A stretch of DNA of 57,536 nucleotides from Terriglobia bacterium (GTDB lineage Bacteria > Acidobacteriota > Terriglobia > Bryobacterales > Bryobacteraceae), in the NCBI GenBank assembly GCA_020073345.1, contig JAIQFI010000042.1, positions 1 through 57,536 on the forward strand, read 5' to 3'. Under the pieces are notes generated by a model that was given only the letters and a program-made list of their open reading frames with translations, did not search any database and had not been told where the DNA came from. Both the position numbers and the translations under genes were made by a program. Below are positions 33,993 through 44,900 of the stretch, one piece after another; position 1 is the first letter of the stretch; every line of letters starts with the position of its first letter.

Positions 33993-34856
33993 ATGAGGTA
34001 TGGTTTCGTGGCCGTGTTGGTTGCTTTTGTAGCCGGATTCGCCGCGACGCAGGTTGTTTTTGCGCAGCGGGGAGGTAAGCAAAAGCAAGCGGAGAAAGAC
34101 TCGCCGACAAAGAACCTGCCATTTGATCCGCATGACATCTCCGGCATTTGGAAGAACCCCGGAGGATTCGATGTCGCGTTAGGCAACGAGCGTCCTCCCA
34201 TGACGGCTTGGGGAAAGGAGAAGTGGAGTAAGACCAGGTCGTCCGCCAGAAATTCGCCGCTGTCCTTTGGATTCTATCAGGACCAAAAGGATTGGAATGA
34301 TCCGCTGTTCCAGTGCGACCCTTCAGGTTACCCCCGCAACCTGGACTATAGTAACTACCGATTCGTCAAGCTTCCGAACGAATTCGTGATGTTCTTCGAG
34401 CGGGACCACACTTGGCGCGACCTTTGGACGGACGGGCGCAAGCTCCCGGATAATCCAAAGCCTCGGTGGTATGGATATGCGACTGCGCATTGGGATGGAG
34501 ACACCCTGGTGGTTGAGTCTTCCGGTTACGATGAGCGAGCCTGGGTCGATCCCTACGGCTCGATCCACAGCGACCAGATGCATCTGGAGGAGCGCTACAA
34601 GCGCTTGGATCACGATGATTTGGAGTTTAGCCTGACGCTTACCGATCCGAAGGCGTACATCGGGACCTGGGGCGGCAAAAAGCTAACGTTGAAGCTGATG
34701 AACAGCTCGCAGCAAATCCAAAAGGGTCTCTGGGGTAAAAGGCCGGATGGGACGGCATACGGGGACATGCGAGAAGAATATTGTGTCTGGTCTATTGAGC
34801 GCACTTTTTGGGAAGGACGGCCCTTGGGGGGAATAGGTGGGGAGGACAAGAAGTAA
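33993..34856 (+). CDS. Secreted protein of unknown function, paralogue 2
   Basis: A 287-residue exported protein (signal AVLVAFVAGFAATQVVFAQ) homologous along its length to the product at 32605. Shared blocks are LPFDPHDISGIW, RPPMTAWGKEK, KDWNDPLFQCDPSGYPR, DHTWRDLWTDGRKLP, WYGYATAHWDGDTLVV and DPKAYIGTW. The two copies have diverged clearly, so the duplication is old. No catalytic motif is known. Confidence 0.78.
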   Translation: MRYGFVAVLVAFVAGFAATQVVFAQRGGKQKQAEKDSPTKNLPFDPHDISGIWKNPGGFDVALGNERPPMTAWGKEKWSKTRSSARNSPLSFGFYQDQKDWNDPLFQCDPSGYPRNLDYSNYRFVKLPNEFVMFFERDHTWRDLWTDGRKLPDNPKPRWYGYATAHWDGDTLVVESSGYDERAWVDPYGSIHSDQMHLEERYKRLDHDDLEFSLTLTDPKAYIGTWGGKKLTLKLMNSSQQIQKGLWGKRPDGTAYGDMREEYCVWSIERTFWEGRPLGGIGGEDKK

Positions 34857-34898
34857 ACGTAAGAGCGTGTACGAACTTCCTTCAGTTTACGCTTGCAG

Positions 34899-35972
34899 AT
34901 GGTCAAGTCGAGACGCGCCTGGGTGAAAAAGCCTGTTGCGATGATGTTCGTGCTGGCAGAACTTGTTTCGGTCGGGTACGGGCAAGACCATAAAGCGGTA
35001 GGCACTCCCTACGCGCTGACCTGGAGTGAGGGTAAATGCCTCGGATGCAAGAACGCCGCTTGGCTCGGAGAGATTCAATTCGTCAGTCGTAGCGAAGTCT
35101 GGGGCGTTGGCAAAAAACCCGTGTTAAATGAGGTGAATACTATCGTTGTCCATAGCACCGACACCGGCCGCACCTGGAGGGAAGTGCCCCAGAGCCAGCA
35201 GTACACTGACCCAGACGGGCGACTCGCCTTCTCGTTCCTGGACGCAGCGCGCGGCTGGATCTCCAGGAGGGACCCCGATACGCGCGAGCCAGAGATGATC
35301 AGTACACGAGACGGCCGTCAGCATTGGCAGAGCGTGTCTCAACAGTTCCTACAAAGCATGCAGTTCGTTGATGATAGCCATGGGTACGGAACCGTGGCCG
35401 AGGGGTTCTTTCGTACGAATGACGGAGGCCGCTCTTGGGTGGAAACCAAGATTCCCTATATCCGTTTCATCCATCGCATGGTCTTCCTGACGCCCGACAA
35501 TGGATGGATCGCCGGCATCGACGGAAAGGACTTACTTGTATTCCGAACCGTCAATGGGGGGAGGGACTGGGAACAGTCCCGAACGACTCCTCCGCAACAA
35601 CCGGAATTGGTACGTGATCTGTTTTTCTTCGATCAACAGCGCGGCTGGCTCACCACTTGGAATCACAACGATGAGGGCACCTCTTTGTATTCCACGGTTG
35701 ACGGAGGAAAGAATTGGACGCCGGACACTGATCTATCGTTCCAAGGGAAGGGCAATCAGGCAAACGTAGTTCGATTTACTTCCAGAGAAAGAGGCTTCGT
35801 CTTTTTTTTGGAAGGCAAGGGGCAAAGCAGGCTTGCGTACACCACGGATGGGGGGACACATTGGCACAAGCAAGCTCTTCCACGATTCGTCTATGATTGC
35901 CAGGTCTTCGCAGGCGATCTCATGTGTAGTGCTGGGGCTGGATTCGGCCTCTTGACTTTACATCCGAAATGA
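34899..35972 (+). CDS. YCF48/BNR-repeat secreted propeller protein
   Basis: A 357-residue protein with a signal-like N-terminus (VAMMFVLAELVSVGYGQ). It has at least five Asp-box repeats: STDTGRTWREVP, TNDGGRSWVETK, TVNGGRDWEQSR, TVDGGKNWTPDT and TTDGGTHWHKQA. This places it with the Ycf48/photosynthesis-system-II-assembly-like propellers found in many non-photosynthetic bacteria. Role unknown. ATG at 34899 chosen; the frame opens six bases earlier at a TTG. Confidence 0.8.
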   Translation: MVKSRRAWVKKPVAMMFVLAELVSVGYGQDHKAVGTPYALTWSEGKCLGCKNAAWLGEIQFVSRSEVWGVGKKPVLNEVNTIVVHSTDTGRTWREVPQSQQYTDPDGRLAFSFLDAARGWISRRDPDTREPEMISTRDGRQHWQSVSQQFLQSMQFVDDSHGYGTVAEGFFRTNDGGRSWVETKIPYIRFIHRMVFLTPDNGWIAGIDGKDLLVFRTVNGGRDWEQSRTTPPQQPELVRDLFFFDQQRGWLTTWNHNDEGTSLYSTVDGGKNWTPDTDLSFQGKGNQANVVRFTSRERGFVFFLEGKGQSRLAYTTDGGTHWHKQALPRFVYDCQVFAGDLMCSAGAGFGLLTLHPK

Positions 35973-36039
35973 TACCGTGCGCGATCATTGGCCTCCGGAT
36001 GGAGATGCTGCCCTGGTGCCCCAAGAAAGGGAGACAACG

Positions 36040-37284
36040 ATGAAGCTCGGATCTAGGCCACCGGTACTTTGGAGTAACTCGCGCAAAACGGGTGCGGCGC
36101 GATCGTTACTCTCTCGTGGGGAGGTGCGCGCCGCACCCTTTGCGCTCGGGGCCATGGCGACGATTGCTCTCGCGCTGCTGAATACTGCATCGGCAGCTGG
36201 TCAAGCTGCGCCGGCAAAGCAGCTTATGTCGGAACAGGCTTTCAAAAACGTTACCGTGCTCAAGGGAATCCCCGTGGATGAATTCATGGACACGATGGGG
36301 TTCATTTCCGCAGCCACTAACTATAACTGTATTGATTGCCATGCCGAACCGAAAGTGGAGGGCGATTGGAGCGTCTTCGCCGAAGAGACCCCCCGCAAGG
36401 CGACAGCGCGCCGAATGATTCTGATGGTGCAGGCCATCAATAGGACCAATTTCGGGGGAGCGCGCGTAGTGACCTGCTACACCTGCCATCGCAATATCCA
36501 AGGCGCCCCCAAGATCACGCCGAGCTTGGCGGAGCAGTACGGCGAGCCACCCCCGGTCGATCCCAATGAAGTCGAGATTAAGCGGCAAGCGCCCGGGGCG
36601 CCTTCCGCCGATCAGATCTTTGACAAGTATCTCCAGGCGGTCGGAGGAGCGCAGAAGGCAGCCGCCATCAGCAGCATCGTCTTCAAGGGCACATACCAAG
36701 GGTATGCAGAACCGAAGGCGAATGTGGACATTTACGTTAAGGCTCCCGATCAGCGCACCATGATCGTGCATACGGACCTCGGAGACCGGACCACGGCCTG
36801 TGATGGAAGCAACGGATGGATGGCTGCGCCGGCCGCGGATAAACCATTTCCTGTGATCAGGTATACCGCCGGAGACCTGGATGCCGTCCGGCTGGACGCA
36901 GTGCTCTCCTTTCCGGATGGAATCAAGCAGGCCATAACGAAACCGATAGTAGGTTCGAGCAGCATTGACGATAAGGAGGTGGTCGTCGTGCAGGGGATCG
37001 CCAACGGCGGGCGCTCTTCCATAAAGCTGTACTTCGATAAACAGTCCGGCCTGCTGGTGCGGCAGGTGCGCTACGCCGATACGATCATCGGGCGGGTTCC
37101 GACACAGGTGGACTACAGTGATTACCGGGATGTCGCCCGAGCTGGAGTCAAGCTGCCGTTTCACGTCATTACGACATGGACGAACGGCCGGTCAGACGTA
37201 CTGCTGACTTCGGCGGAAACGAATGTGGCGATTGACGCCGCGAAGTTCAATCAGCCGCCCCCGTCGTCGCCGCCCAGACAATAG
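36040..37284 (+). CDS. Exported diheme c-type cytochrome, photosynthetic-reaction-centre-cytochrome-like
   Basis: A 414-residue protein. After a hydrophobic signal (MATIALALLNTASAAGQ) comes the segment NVTVLKGIPVDEFMDTMGF, then CIDCH and CYTCH haem sites separated by about 55 residues, with M in the helices expected as axial ligand. This is the arrangement of reaction-centre cytochrome c family proteins in chemotrophic Acidobacteriota. The C-terminal 250 residues form a separate beta-rich lipoprotein-like domain (GAPSADQIFDKYLQAVGGAQ). AAAGGGAG precedes the ATG. Last gene of the exported-protein operon. Confidence 0.83.
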   Translation: MKLGSRPPVLWSNSRKTGAARSLLSRGEVRAAPFALGAMATIALALLNTASAAGQAAPAKQLMSEQAFKNVTVLKGIPVDEFMDTMGFISAATNYNCIDCHAEPKVEGDWSVFAEETPRKATARRMILMVQAINRTNFGGARVVTCYTCHRNIQGAPKITPSLAEQYGEPPPVDPNEVEIKRQAPGAPSADQIFDKYLQAVGGAQKAAAISSIVFKGTYQGYAEPKANVDIYVKAPDQRTMIVHTDLGDRTTACDGSNGWMAAPAADKPFPVIRYTAGDLDAVRLDAVLSFPDGIKQAITKPIVGSSSIDDKEVVVVQGIANGGRSSIKLYFDKQSGLLVRQVRYADTIIGRVPTQVDYSDYRDVARAGVKLPFHVITTWTNGRSDVLLTSAETNVAIDAAKFNQPPPSSPPRQ

Positions 37285-37329
37285 GCAGCGACCGCGATTT
37301 CCTACGAACGTTCCGATCGGGCGCGGCCG

Positions 37330-37349
37330 TCGCGGGATTCGTCCCGCGA
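37330..37349 (+). terminator. Hairpin with TTCG tetraloop after the cytochrome gene
   Basis: TCGCGGGA - TTCG - TCCCGCGA is a perfect 8-bp stem with a stable UUCG loop, 45 bp after the stop. No T-run follows. It probably ends the five-gene operon. The remaining 290 bp before the next gene show nothing clear. Confidence 0.5.
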
Positions 37350-37638
37350 AGTCGGCTTCACATCACCTAGCCGTGTAATGCCTCACTTCACGCGTGAATC
37401 CGGCCGTAGCCTCGAAGCCGGCTTCAGAGAGGTAGCTTCCGTTAATGCCCCATAACGGACCATTGGGAGTTTCTTCGATGGCTGGTGAGCTGATCCACAG
37501 ACCGAAGCTCGATCCGGGGCGCATTCGCTCTCAAGCTCAGACGATCGAGAATCCATCGTTTCGGGTCACCGGATCTGGACGCGCCCGCAGTCCGCAAGTG
37601 AATTCAGTCGATGGAACGCAATGGGCTAAAATCAATTC

Positions 37639-38295
37639 ATGCGAAATATATCACTTAGCAAGCTCGCCCTTCCGGCCGCTCTGGCCCTTACATCCTGTTT
37701 CCTGCTCGTGGCCCAGCCGCCGCAAGGCAAAGGTCCCGGCGGCGCTCCGGGTGGCGGCAAAGGCGGCGGTAGAGGACCCGCAGGCCCCGTCTTCACCGTA
37801 ACCTCTCCATCTTTCCCAGACGGCGGCGAAGTTCCCCGCAAGCACTCCTTCTACGGCGAAAACAAGCTGCCGCAGTTCGACTTCAGCTGGGTGCAAGGCG
37901 GCAACTCCGTCGCGGCGCCCGCCACACTGCAGACCTACGTCGTGATCTTCCACGACATCGAAAACGCGACGGCTAAGGGCCCCACGGACACTCTGCACTG
38001 GGCTGCGTTCAACATCCCTGGTACCGCGAAGGGTCTGCCGGAAGGCATGGGCACTGGCGATCTTCCGGACGGCACGCGCAACGGTCCTGGCATCGGTGCT
38101 GGCCGCGGCGCTCCGGGCTACTTCGGTCCTGGCGCCGGCCCTGGTCCGTTCCATCACTACGTGTGGGAGTTCTACGCGCTCGACACGAAGTTGGATCTGG
38201 CGGCGAACACCACGCGCGATGAAATCATGAAGGGCATGGAAGGCCACGTGATCGGCAAGGCTGCGTATGTCGGTCGCTTCCACAACGTGCAGTAG
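37639..38295 (+). CDS. Secreted PEBP (YbhB/YbcL-like) protein
   Basis: A 218-residue exported member of the phosphatidylethanolamine-binding family. The signal peptide (LALPAALALTSCFLLVAQ) is followed by a Gly/Pro-rich linker (about residues 28-50), then VFTVTSPSFPDGGEVPRKHS, TYVVIFHDIENATAKGPTDT, LHWAAFNIPG and HHYVWEFYALD. An inserted Gly-rich loop (about residues 140-172) replaces the usual short GYxGPxPP segment. It is a second, distant PEBP gene in the window besides the cytoplasmic one at 27737. Confidence 0.85.
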   Translation: MRNISLSKLALPAALALTSCFLLVAQPPQGKGPGGAPGGGKGGGRGPAGPVFTVTSPSFPDGGEVPRKHSFYGENKLPQFDFSWVQGGNSVAAPATLQTYVVIFHDIENATAKGPTDTLHWAAFNIPGTAKGLPEGMGTGDLPDGTRNGPGIGAGRGAPGYFGPGAGPGPFHHYVWEFYALDTKLDLAANTTRDEIMKGMEGHVIGKAAYVGRFHNVQ

Positions 38296-38477
38296 AGTCA
38301 TTCTCTCGTTCAATACGCGGCCCTCAAACGATCCGGGACCCATGGCGACGCGCTCGCCGCGATTAGAGCCGACCTGTTGCGCCGCATGGATTCCCGGATT
38401 GTACCGTGGAGACCGTTTCGAGGTGCAGCGTCCGTGCCATCTATGTCTGGAAACGTTCCGATGATGGTGGATAACGC

Positions 38478-39398
38478 TTGGGTATCTCTTGGGCGTACCT
38501 TCAGAACGAACGAGAAGAAGCTGCGGGAATAGTCGAAGGGATCAGGTGCCGCAGCTCACGTGATACGATTGCCCTGACTGTGTCCATTATTGTCCGCGCG
38601 GTGCTCATCGGCCTGGTGATAACCTTCGTCGGCTCTATCCCCCGGAGTGCCCTTTTTCTGGCGAACCTTCGCCTTTTCCCCCAATTCCCTTGGGCCGTAC
38701 CTGTAACCGCGCTGTACTTATTGTTTTTCTGGCGCTACCTCAACGGGTCAGGCCCTCCGGACACCAACTCGAAGGAACGTAAACACAACCTTCGCGCCAA
38801 CCCCGTTTCAGTGCGGGTATGGTTTTGGTCACTCGTCACCGGTGGGTTGGCCATCGTTGCCCTTGTGCTCGGACTGCGTCTGGCCAACCGTTTCATGGCC
38901 TTACCGCCACAGGGCATCCCCGATTTGGGCCAGGCTTCTAAAGTCACGATCGTAGGGCTGCTGCTGATCGCCGCGCCAGCGGCCGCCATTATCGAGGAAT
39001 CCGCCTTTCGTGGCTACATGCAAGGTCCCATCGAACGCCACTTCGGCCTCCTCCGAGCGATCCTTATCACTGGCACAATGTTCGCGCTGGCCCATCTGGA
39101 CTTTACGCCGATCCTCTGGCCCTACTACGTCGCAGTGGCCGCAATCTATTGCATCATCACTCATATCGCCGAATCCATCCTCCCGGCGATTGTCCTCCAT
39201 ACGGCAGGCAATCTCTATTCCAATTTCGATCTCTACCTCCACGGCCAAGCGGAATGGCAAGCCCCTGCCCTCCAGGCAGCGTCGATTTGGGTAACGGGCC
39301 TCGACACCTCATTTTGGTTTTCGGTCGCAACTCTAGTCGGAGTGACCGGTTTCGTCGCGCTAGCCTATTCTGCACTTCGTAATGCAGCCGCGCGTTAA
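38478..39398 (+). CDS. CPBP-family intramembrane metalloprotease
   Basis: About 306 residues from the TTG at 38478; a GTG at 38580 would give 272 residues and puts the first membrane helix (SIIVRAVLIGLVITFVG) at the N-terminus, which I think is equally likely. Motif 1 is EESAFRGYMQ, motif 2 FALAHLDF and motif 3 HTAGNL, the Glu/His/Asn set of CAAX-protease-related enzymes. Six to eight hydrophobic helices are visible. Substrate unknown. Confidence 0.82.
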   Translation: MGISWAYLQNEREEAAGIVEGIRCRSSRDTIALTVSIIVRAVLIGLVITFVGSIPRSALFLANLRLFPQFPWAVPVTALYLLFFWRYLNGSGPPDTNSKERKHNLRANPVSVRVWFWSLVTGGLAIVALVLGLRLANRFMALPPQGIPDLGQASKVTIVGLLLIAAPAAAIIEESAFRGYMQGPIERHFGLLRAILITGTMFALAHLDFTPILWPYYVAVAAIYCIITHIAESILPAIVLHTAGNLYSNFDLYLHGQAEWQAPALQAASIWVTGLDTSFWFSVATLVGVTGFVALAYSALRNAAAR

Positions 39399-39590
39399 CT
39401 GCTGCTGCGCTGAAAATCCATTCTTCATGGAGGTGCTGGCAAAAGACAGTGGTCGTGTCCTCTTCGAAATCTGGGTAGCAGGATAGCTACCGACAATGTT
39501 GCATTACGGTCTACTTCCCAGGACCGGACTTCCAGACCGCTTGGTTTAGGTCAAATCCCCGGCCGGGATGTTATTCAACCACGTAGCGCA

Positions 39591-40114
39591 TTACCTTCTG
39601 CCCTCGCCAGCGAGGACCTTGTCGAGCCTCTCTAGCTGATCCTGAAGCTCGCTCATCTTGGCCTGTTCGGCTCGAACTTGAATCTCAGCATCGACCTGAT
39701 TTCCCTGGCAGTCTCTCGCCTCGCTGGCGAACATTTCAGCCGAGGACCTCAGACGGGCAAGCATTTCGTCCGCGGCCTGCCGATCGGATGCGTTCTGGGC
39801 GCTCCGTTTCGCCGATTCGGTCTGCTCGATTTGAGTCGTGAACTGTTTGCGCTGCATCTCGGTCCCTTTGCAAACGTCGCGCGTCTTTCAAGGCGCTGCG
39901 TGGCACGATCTAGTTGGTTTTCCTGAGCCTGGATGCGATACAAGACGATCTGCACTCGCTGTACAATCGCTGCCGTGGCCTGGAGATCCTGCCTCAACTG
40001 ACGGATCTCCGAGAGCACGGCTTGCGTCATTTGTGAATCCGATGGCGTAGTCTCAGCGACCACACTTGTAGCTCTGAGCAGCAGTCCCGCGAAGCAGATC
40101 AGAATTTGCCGCAT
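39591..40114 (-). pseudogene. Periplasmic coiled-coil protein split by a CG-dinucleotide frameshift
   Basis: The first part (signal peptide, then VLSEIRQLRQDLQATAAIVQ and QENQLDRATQRLERR) runs into a wrong frame at the CGCGCG at 39878-39883. Deleting one CG pair joins it to DVCKGTEMQRKQFTTQIEQT and MSELQDQLERLDKVLAGEG in the frame ending at 39591. The repaired protein of about 173 residues has the form of a small secreted coiled-coil protein common in Acidobacteriota, of unknown role. Confidence 0.65.
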
Positions 40115-40198
40115 GGAATTGCCTCTGCGTGAATAGACACCATTGCCGTTTAGGTTGTTCCTTCGATGTCATCAGGTGCGAACTTAAATGCTCGATGC

Positions 40199-41500
40199 TT
40201 ACCTCCCGTTCACCACCTTCCGGCGGTGTTGTGGGAAGTAGCTAATGGTATGGTCCGCCGCAGGAACACTGCTCGGGGACGCACCACCGGGAATGAGACT
40301 CACGGAGGACTTTGCCTTCGGCGTAGGGCAAAACAAAGGAGGTAATGTTGGCATCAAAAAGGCGGGCTGTAGCAGATTTTGCTGTTCGAAAAATCTATCA
40401 GGCAAGATCACGACGTTCGGATTTAGTGCGCGGATCCGGTGGATTGAATCCGGGTTCTGCGTTTGATTCTGGAGGCTTAAGCCCGCAATTACGTCGCTGA
40501 AGGCGAGGCGGCTCTCAATCTGCTCGACGCTGTACGTAAACGGCGTCCCTTCGTTGAAGGCCAGTGCTGCCGTATTGTCCGTACGGTTTTCGAATCTATT
40601 GGCCAGCCGCGGAAAGGGCGCCGTCAGCAGACGGCTCCAGGTGGGCGGAGCCGCGTCCTGCGTTGTCACCTCCTGCCGGTATAGGGCAATGTTGTCAATC
40701 ACGAGCGACACGCCCGGCGAGACTGAAAGCTTTAGCACATAGAAGGTTGCTCCCGCTGTTTGCGCGTCCGAGGAGAACGTCCCTGTGGCTTTGGCGTTCT
40801 TGAGCATTCACGAAATGGTGACTCGCAATTGCGTATCCGTGGTTCCCGCGAGCTGAAGCCAGGCGGAGATTACCCGATCGGTAGTTGCAGGGGAGAGAAT
40901 CCGATAGTCAAACCTAACCGCGATGACGGTATTCGCACCAATCGGTATCACAGACGGATTCGTTACAAATCCTCCCTGGTTGGTAAGGAGGGGGGAGCCT
41001 TTGCCGGATATCACCAGCGAAGGATCGGTGACCACGGTTGTGCTGCCTTGTGGCTGAATTCCAGACTTGAGCGTTGGCGCGTTTTCATCCACGTTCTCCG
41101 AGGCGATCATGTTGCCGGTGGCCGCGTCGGTGATCTGAGTGTTGTCAATGGAGATCTCGCCCTTCGTTGGACCATTCCAGAAGACTACATAGTCATTGAA
41201 ACTTCACCGTATACGTGTGATTCGGGGCGAGAGAAAGAACCGATGAATCGGTTTGGAGAAACGGGAGGCTCGATCCCGAGCCGGAATAGGACCCTTTGAT
41301 CGATTCGTTACCGGCGATGACTTCGGCCGGGTTCGATGTGAGCGAGCCCCGCAGGGCCGAGCGAAAACGCAGGAGTGAGCGTAGGAGCGATGGTTTCGAT
41401 GTCGTCCGAATAGATTTGTGTGTACTGAGCCTGCCAGCGTGACGGCGCATTCGAGACGCTCTGAGCCGCCGTGCCTGGCGAGAGTGGTGGTACCAAGCAG
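40199..41500 (-). pseudogene. Decayed large secreted protein (glycoside-hydrolase-associated beta-sandwich type)
   Basis: Pieces of one protein lie in successive frames on the minus strand. In order: SRWQAQYTQIYSDDIETIAP (to about 41350), a frame change, then SLTSNPAEVIAGNESIKGSY (to 41193), another frame change (NDYVVFWNGPTKGEISIDNT), an in-frame TGA at 40808-40810, then KATGTFSSDAQTAGATFYVL and the tail to 40199. The modules resemble carbohydrate-binding-like domains that precede putative glycoside hydrolases in Acidobacteria. The catalytic part is lost. At least two frameshifts and one stop make it non-functional. Confidence 0.6.
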
Positions 41501-41905
41501 TGGTGCCAAGCAGCGTTTCCCGATGTAATCTCTGGCAGGACGGAATATGGTCAAGATCAAGTCCTCACACACTGGCTGGACTCAGCTAGACTTACGCGAC
41601 TAGAGCCGATTGCGCCTAGTTAACGGCGTTGGAGGTTATCCCTTCGGCCTCCGGCACTCGTGCCGAAAGGATTTCGATTCGGCACGCGCCCCGAATCCCC
41701 ACGGGTATCCTCGAAGGATGTATCGGATCAAGGCGCGTTGGAAGAGAAAGTCTCGCCAAAGGTCTCGCCCCGCATTACGCCCCGAAGGAGCTGAGACGTC
41801 ACCTAGGTTTCGGCGAAAGCGCGGAGCAGCTTCCTCTCAATGCGAGAGAAACCGCCCCGCGAATCCGGGTATTCCCGGGGGCCAGGCCGCAGAACGGCTG
41901 TCGGC
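41501..41905. other. Gene-free stretch
   Basis: Nothing supported. It lies between the decayed secreted-protein gene and the end of the TonB-dependent receptor gene and may contain further debris of the former. Confidence 0.4.
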
Positions 41906-44900
41906 CTAGAATGTGAATCGCGCGACCATCTGGCCCGAACGCGGTGTAGCTCCGGCGCCGTTGACAAAGTTCACGAAGCCGTAACCCGCCGACAGCGCAC
42001 CAGAGGCTCCGTTCGGGTAGAGGTTCGCGTTCTGCGTCTGGGAGGCGGGGTTCGTGTTACCGAAACTTCCGACGGCCGGGGCGGAGTAGAACAGGCGATT
42101 GAAGACGTTCTGGAACTCAGCCCGGACCTGGAGGTTGTACCTTCCCTCCTTGCCCATCCGGAAGTTGCGGCCAAAGTTCAGCGACTCCGCAGGCTTCCGC
42201 TGCCAGCGGTTGCCGTTATAGAATGGCGCGGCAGCTCCGAATTGCCCGGCAGGGGCGTCGGTCCAAGCCGCGGGGTTCAGCACCAACTGCTTGGTTGGGT
42301 CAAAGTGGCTGTTCGGATCGACCAAGAATTCAGGCTGACCCTGAACAGTGTTCCAGAAGGTATGCCCGCCGCCCCAGAGAGCAGGGTTGTTCTCCGGCCC
42401 GATTCGCATTTGACTCAGAAGGTTATTGTTAGAGGGGGGCGTTTGGACCAGCGCGCCGCTCTGATACCGCAAGAGCGTACCGATCTGCCAGTCGCGCAGT
42501 ACCTGCGATAACAACTTCATGGACGTGCCGTCGCCGTTGATCTTGGGCGTCACGTAAGTTCCGGAAATCACTAAGGCCAGCGGCGCGCCATTTTGCGCCA
42601 ACTGCTTGTTTTGACCGTAGTTGAACACGTCGTTGATGAGCGGCGTGCCGGGCGTGAAGTACTGCGTGGCGGCGCTGGTGCCCAGGACTTCGTTCTTGCT
42701 CCAGGTAAAGGACCCTTGCGCGCTCAGGCCGTGCGAATAACGCTTGGTCGCCTGGACCTGTAGCGCGTCGTACCAGCTCTTGCCCAACGGCGGCCCGAGG
42801 AAAGGAGGCACGCCGAGAAACTGCGGAGCAGGCCGGAGCGCCTGGCTCAGAACTTGATTGCTGGGGAATCCTTTGTACACATTGTCAGGATTTGCCAGGA
42901 AGGGGAATCGGGCAGTCACCAGAGGTGAACTGATCGGCGTCAACAGGAGAGCCTGGTCGGCTGGGTTGTGGATATCGATTTTCCAGTTTTGCAGCAGACT
43001 CTGGGGCGTATTGGGATTATAGTCGGTGGCATTGAGCTCAGGCGCCGTAAACCATACTCCGCGGTTGCCGACGTAGCTGACTTCCACCACTAGGTTACGC
43101 TGAAGTTCGCGCTGCAAACCAACGCTCCACGTGATCACTCGCCCCGGCCGGGAATCCCGGTCTATATTGATGAAGGGCGAATCCGGAGGCAACCCACCCC
43201 CGGTCTTGACCGGAAATACTGCTGGGTCAAAGTTTGGATAAACCAGCGGAGCCAAGCCGTTGGCATTACCGGGAGCAAAGGGATTGCCCGAGGTGAGGTT
43301 GTTCATGAACGGGAGTCCGTATCCAGGTCCACTCACGGCGTAAAAGACCGTGTCGTTATAGGACAGGAAGGCATTGTTCGGCTGCGATGAGTACTGGATG
43401 CCGGCTCCCCCCCGGAAGACCGTCTTAGTGTCGACCTGGTAGGCAAATCCAACGCGCGGCCCAAACGCAAAGGGATAACTGTGGGAGAACTGGCAATTGC
43501 AGCGCCCGCCTCCATAGCCTTCAAAAAGCGTGGCTCCCAACCGGCCGCCGACTCCCGGATTAGGAACGTTAAAAACGGTGTCCGGCATGCGTCCGTATTG
43601 CTCTTTCAGGTAGGTCTGGTAGTCGTAGCGGAGACCGTAATCCAGCGTAAGCTTGCGAGTCACCTTCCAAGTGTCCTGGGCGTAGAATCCAAGAGAGTGG
43701 TCGCCCAGCTTCGATTGGGTTGGCGGATTGATATTCAGATTGTCAACTTGACCCAGGAGGAAGCTGGCGTATCCGAATCCGGTCGTAATCGGGGCTTGCG
43801 CACCCAGTACGTTCTCCTGGGGATTACCGGTCGAACTTGCAGCAAAGCCGAAATTGCCATTGGCTCGGTTATTGCCCTTATCGGGGAAGCCTTCGATGAT
43901 CATTTCCCCGCCAAACTTATAGGTATGGTTATTTTTGACCCAGGTCAAGTTGGCGTTCGCGGTCGGCTTTTGATCCCAGATATTCTGCAAGAAGCCGTTG
44001 GGGCCTGCTACGCCCCCACCGAAGGGACCGGACGACAGGTTCACGCCGCCGTTAAAGAAATCAGACAAGCCGGTGAGGTTCGGGAAATAGGTTGGGTTGG
44101 GGTATCCCTTCAAGCCAAGGGACGTTTGGTCGAAATGTTCTGTGTCGGACGGAACATAAGTATAGAGATAACCCACGCCCAGATGCAGTAGCAGCGTCGG
44201 TTTGAGAGTCTGATCGTAGTTGATGCGGACCGTATTCGATTTATTGTCCGTTGCCGACGCCTGTGAAATGGGTCCCGCTATGCCGTTGCTATTGGGATTA
44301 AAGGTCAGGATGCGCGAGAAATACCCGGATATCTTGATGGTGGGGCTGAGCGAGTGGTCCAGCTTCACGGACCAGTTTGTGGTGTGTTGAAAGTCGTTAT
44401 AGGTCGGCAAAGCGAAGTTGCTGAGCTTGACGGCGTTGCTGGTGTTGGTCGGCAGCGGGATGAAGTTCTGAATCGCCAACGCTACCGGATCGAGCTGGGT
44501 TTTTGGAATGGGGCCGGTGAACGGGTCGCGCACGGTGACGCCACCCACCTGTCTGGTCGACTTCGGATCATAAACTTGATCCACGAACATCAGACGGCCC
44601 AGCGCATCTGTCAAGGGGACAAAATTCGCATCGCTGATAGGAAAGAGTCCTGTGGTGGTAAAGTCCCCCGACCGGAAGGCCGCCGTGGGAACCGTCTCAA
44701 GATTGGTGAAGCTCCTGGTCTCCACGAACCGCTCAAAATTAAAGAAGAAGAACGTCTTATCGTGGCCGTTGTAGACCTTAGGTATGTCAACGGGGCCGCC
44801 GATCGTGCCACCGAAGTCATTGCGGCGCAGGCGATTGCGGATTTGCTGGCCATTCTTCAGGGCGTTGGTCGTTCCCGCATTGGTGAAGGGCAAGCCGGCA

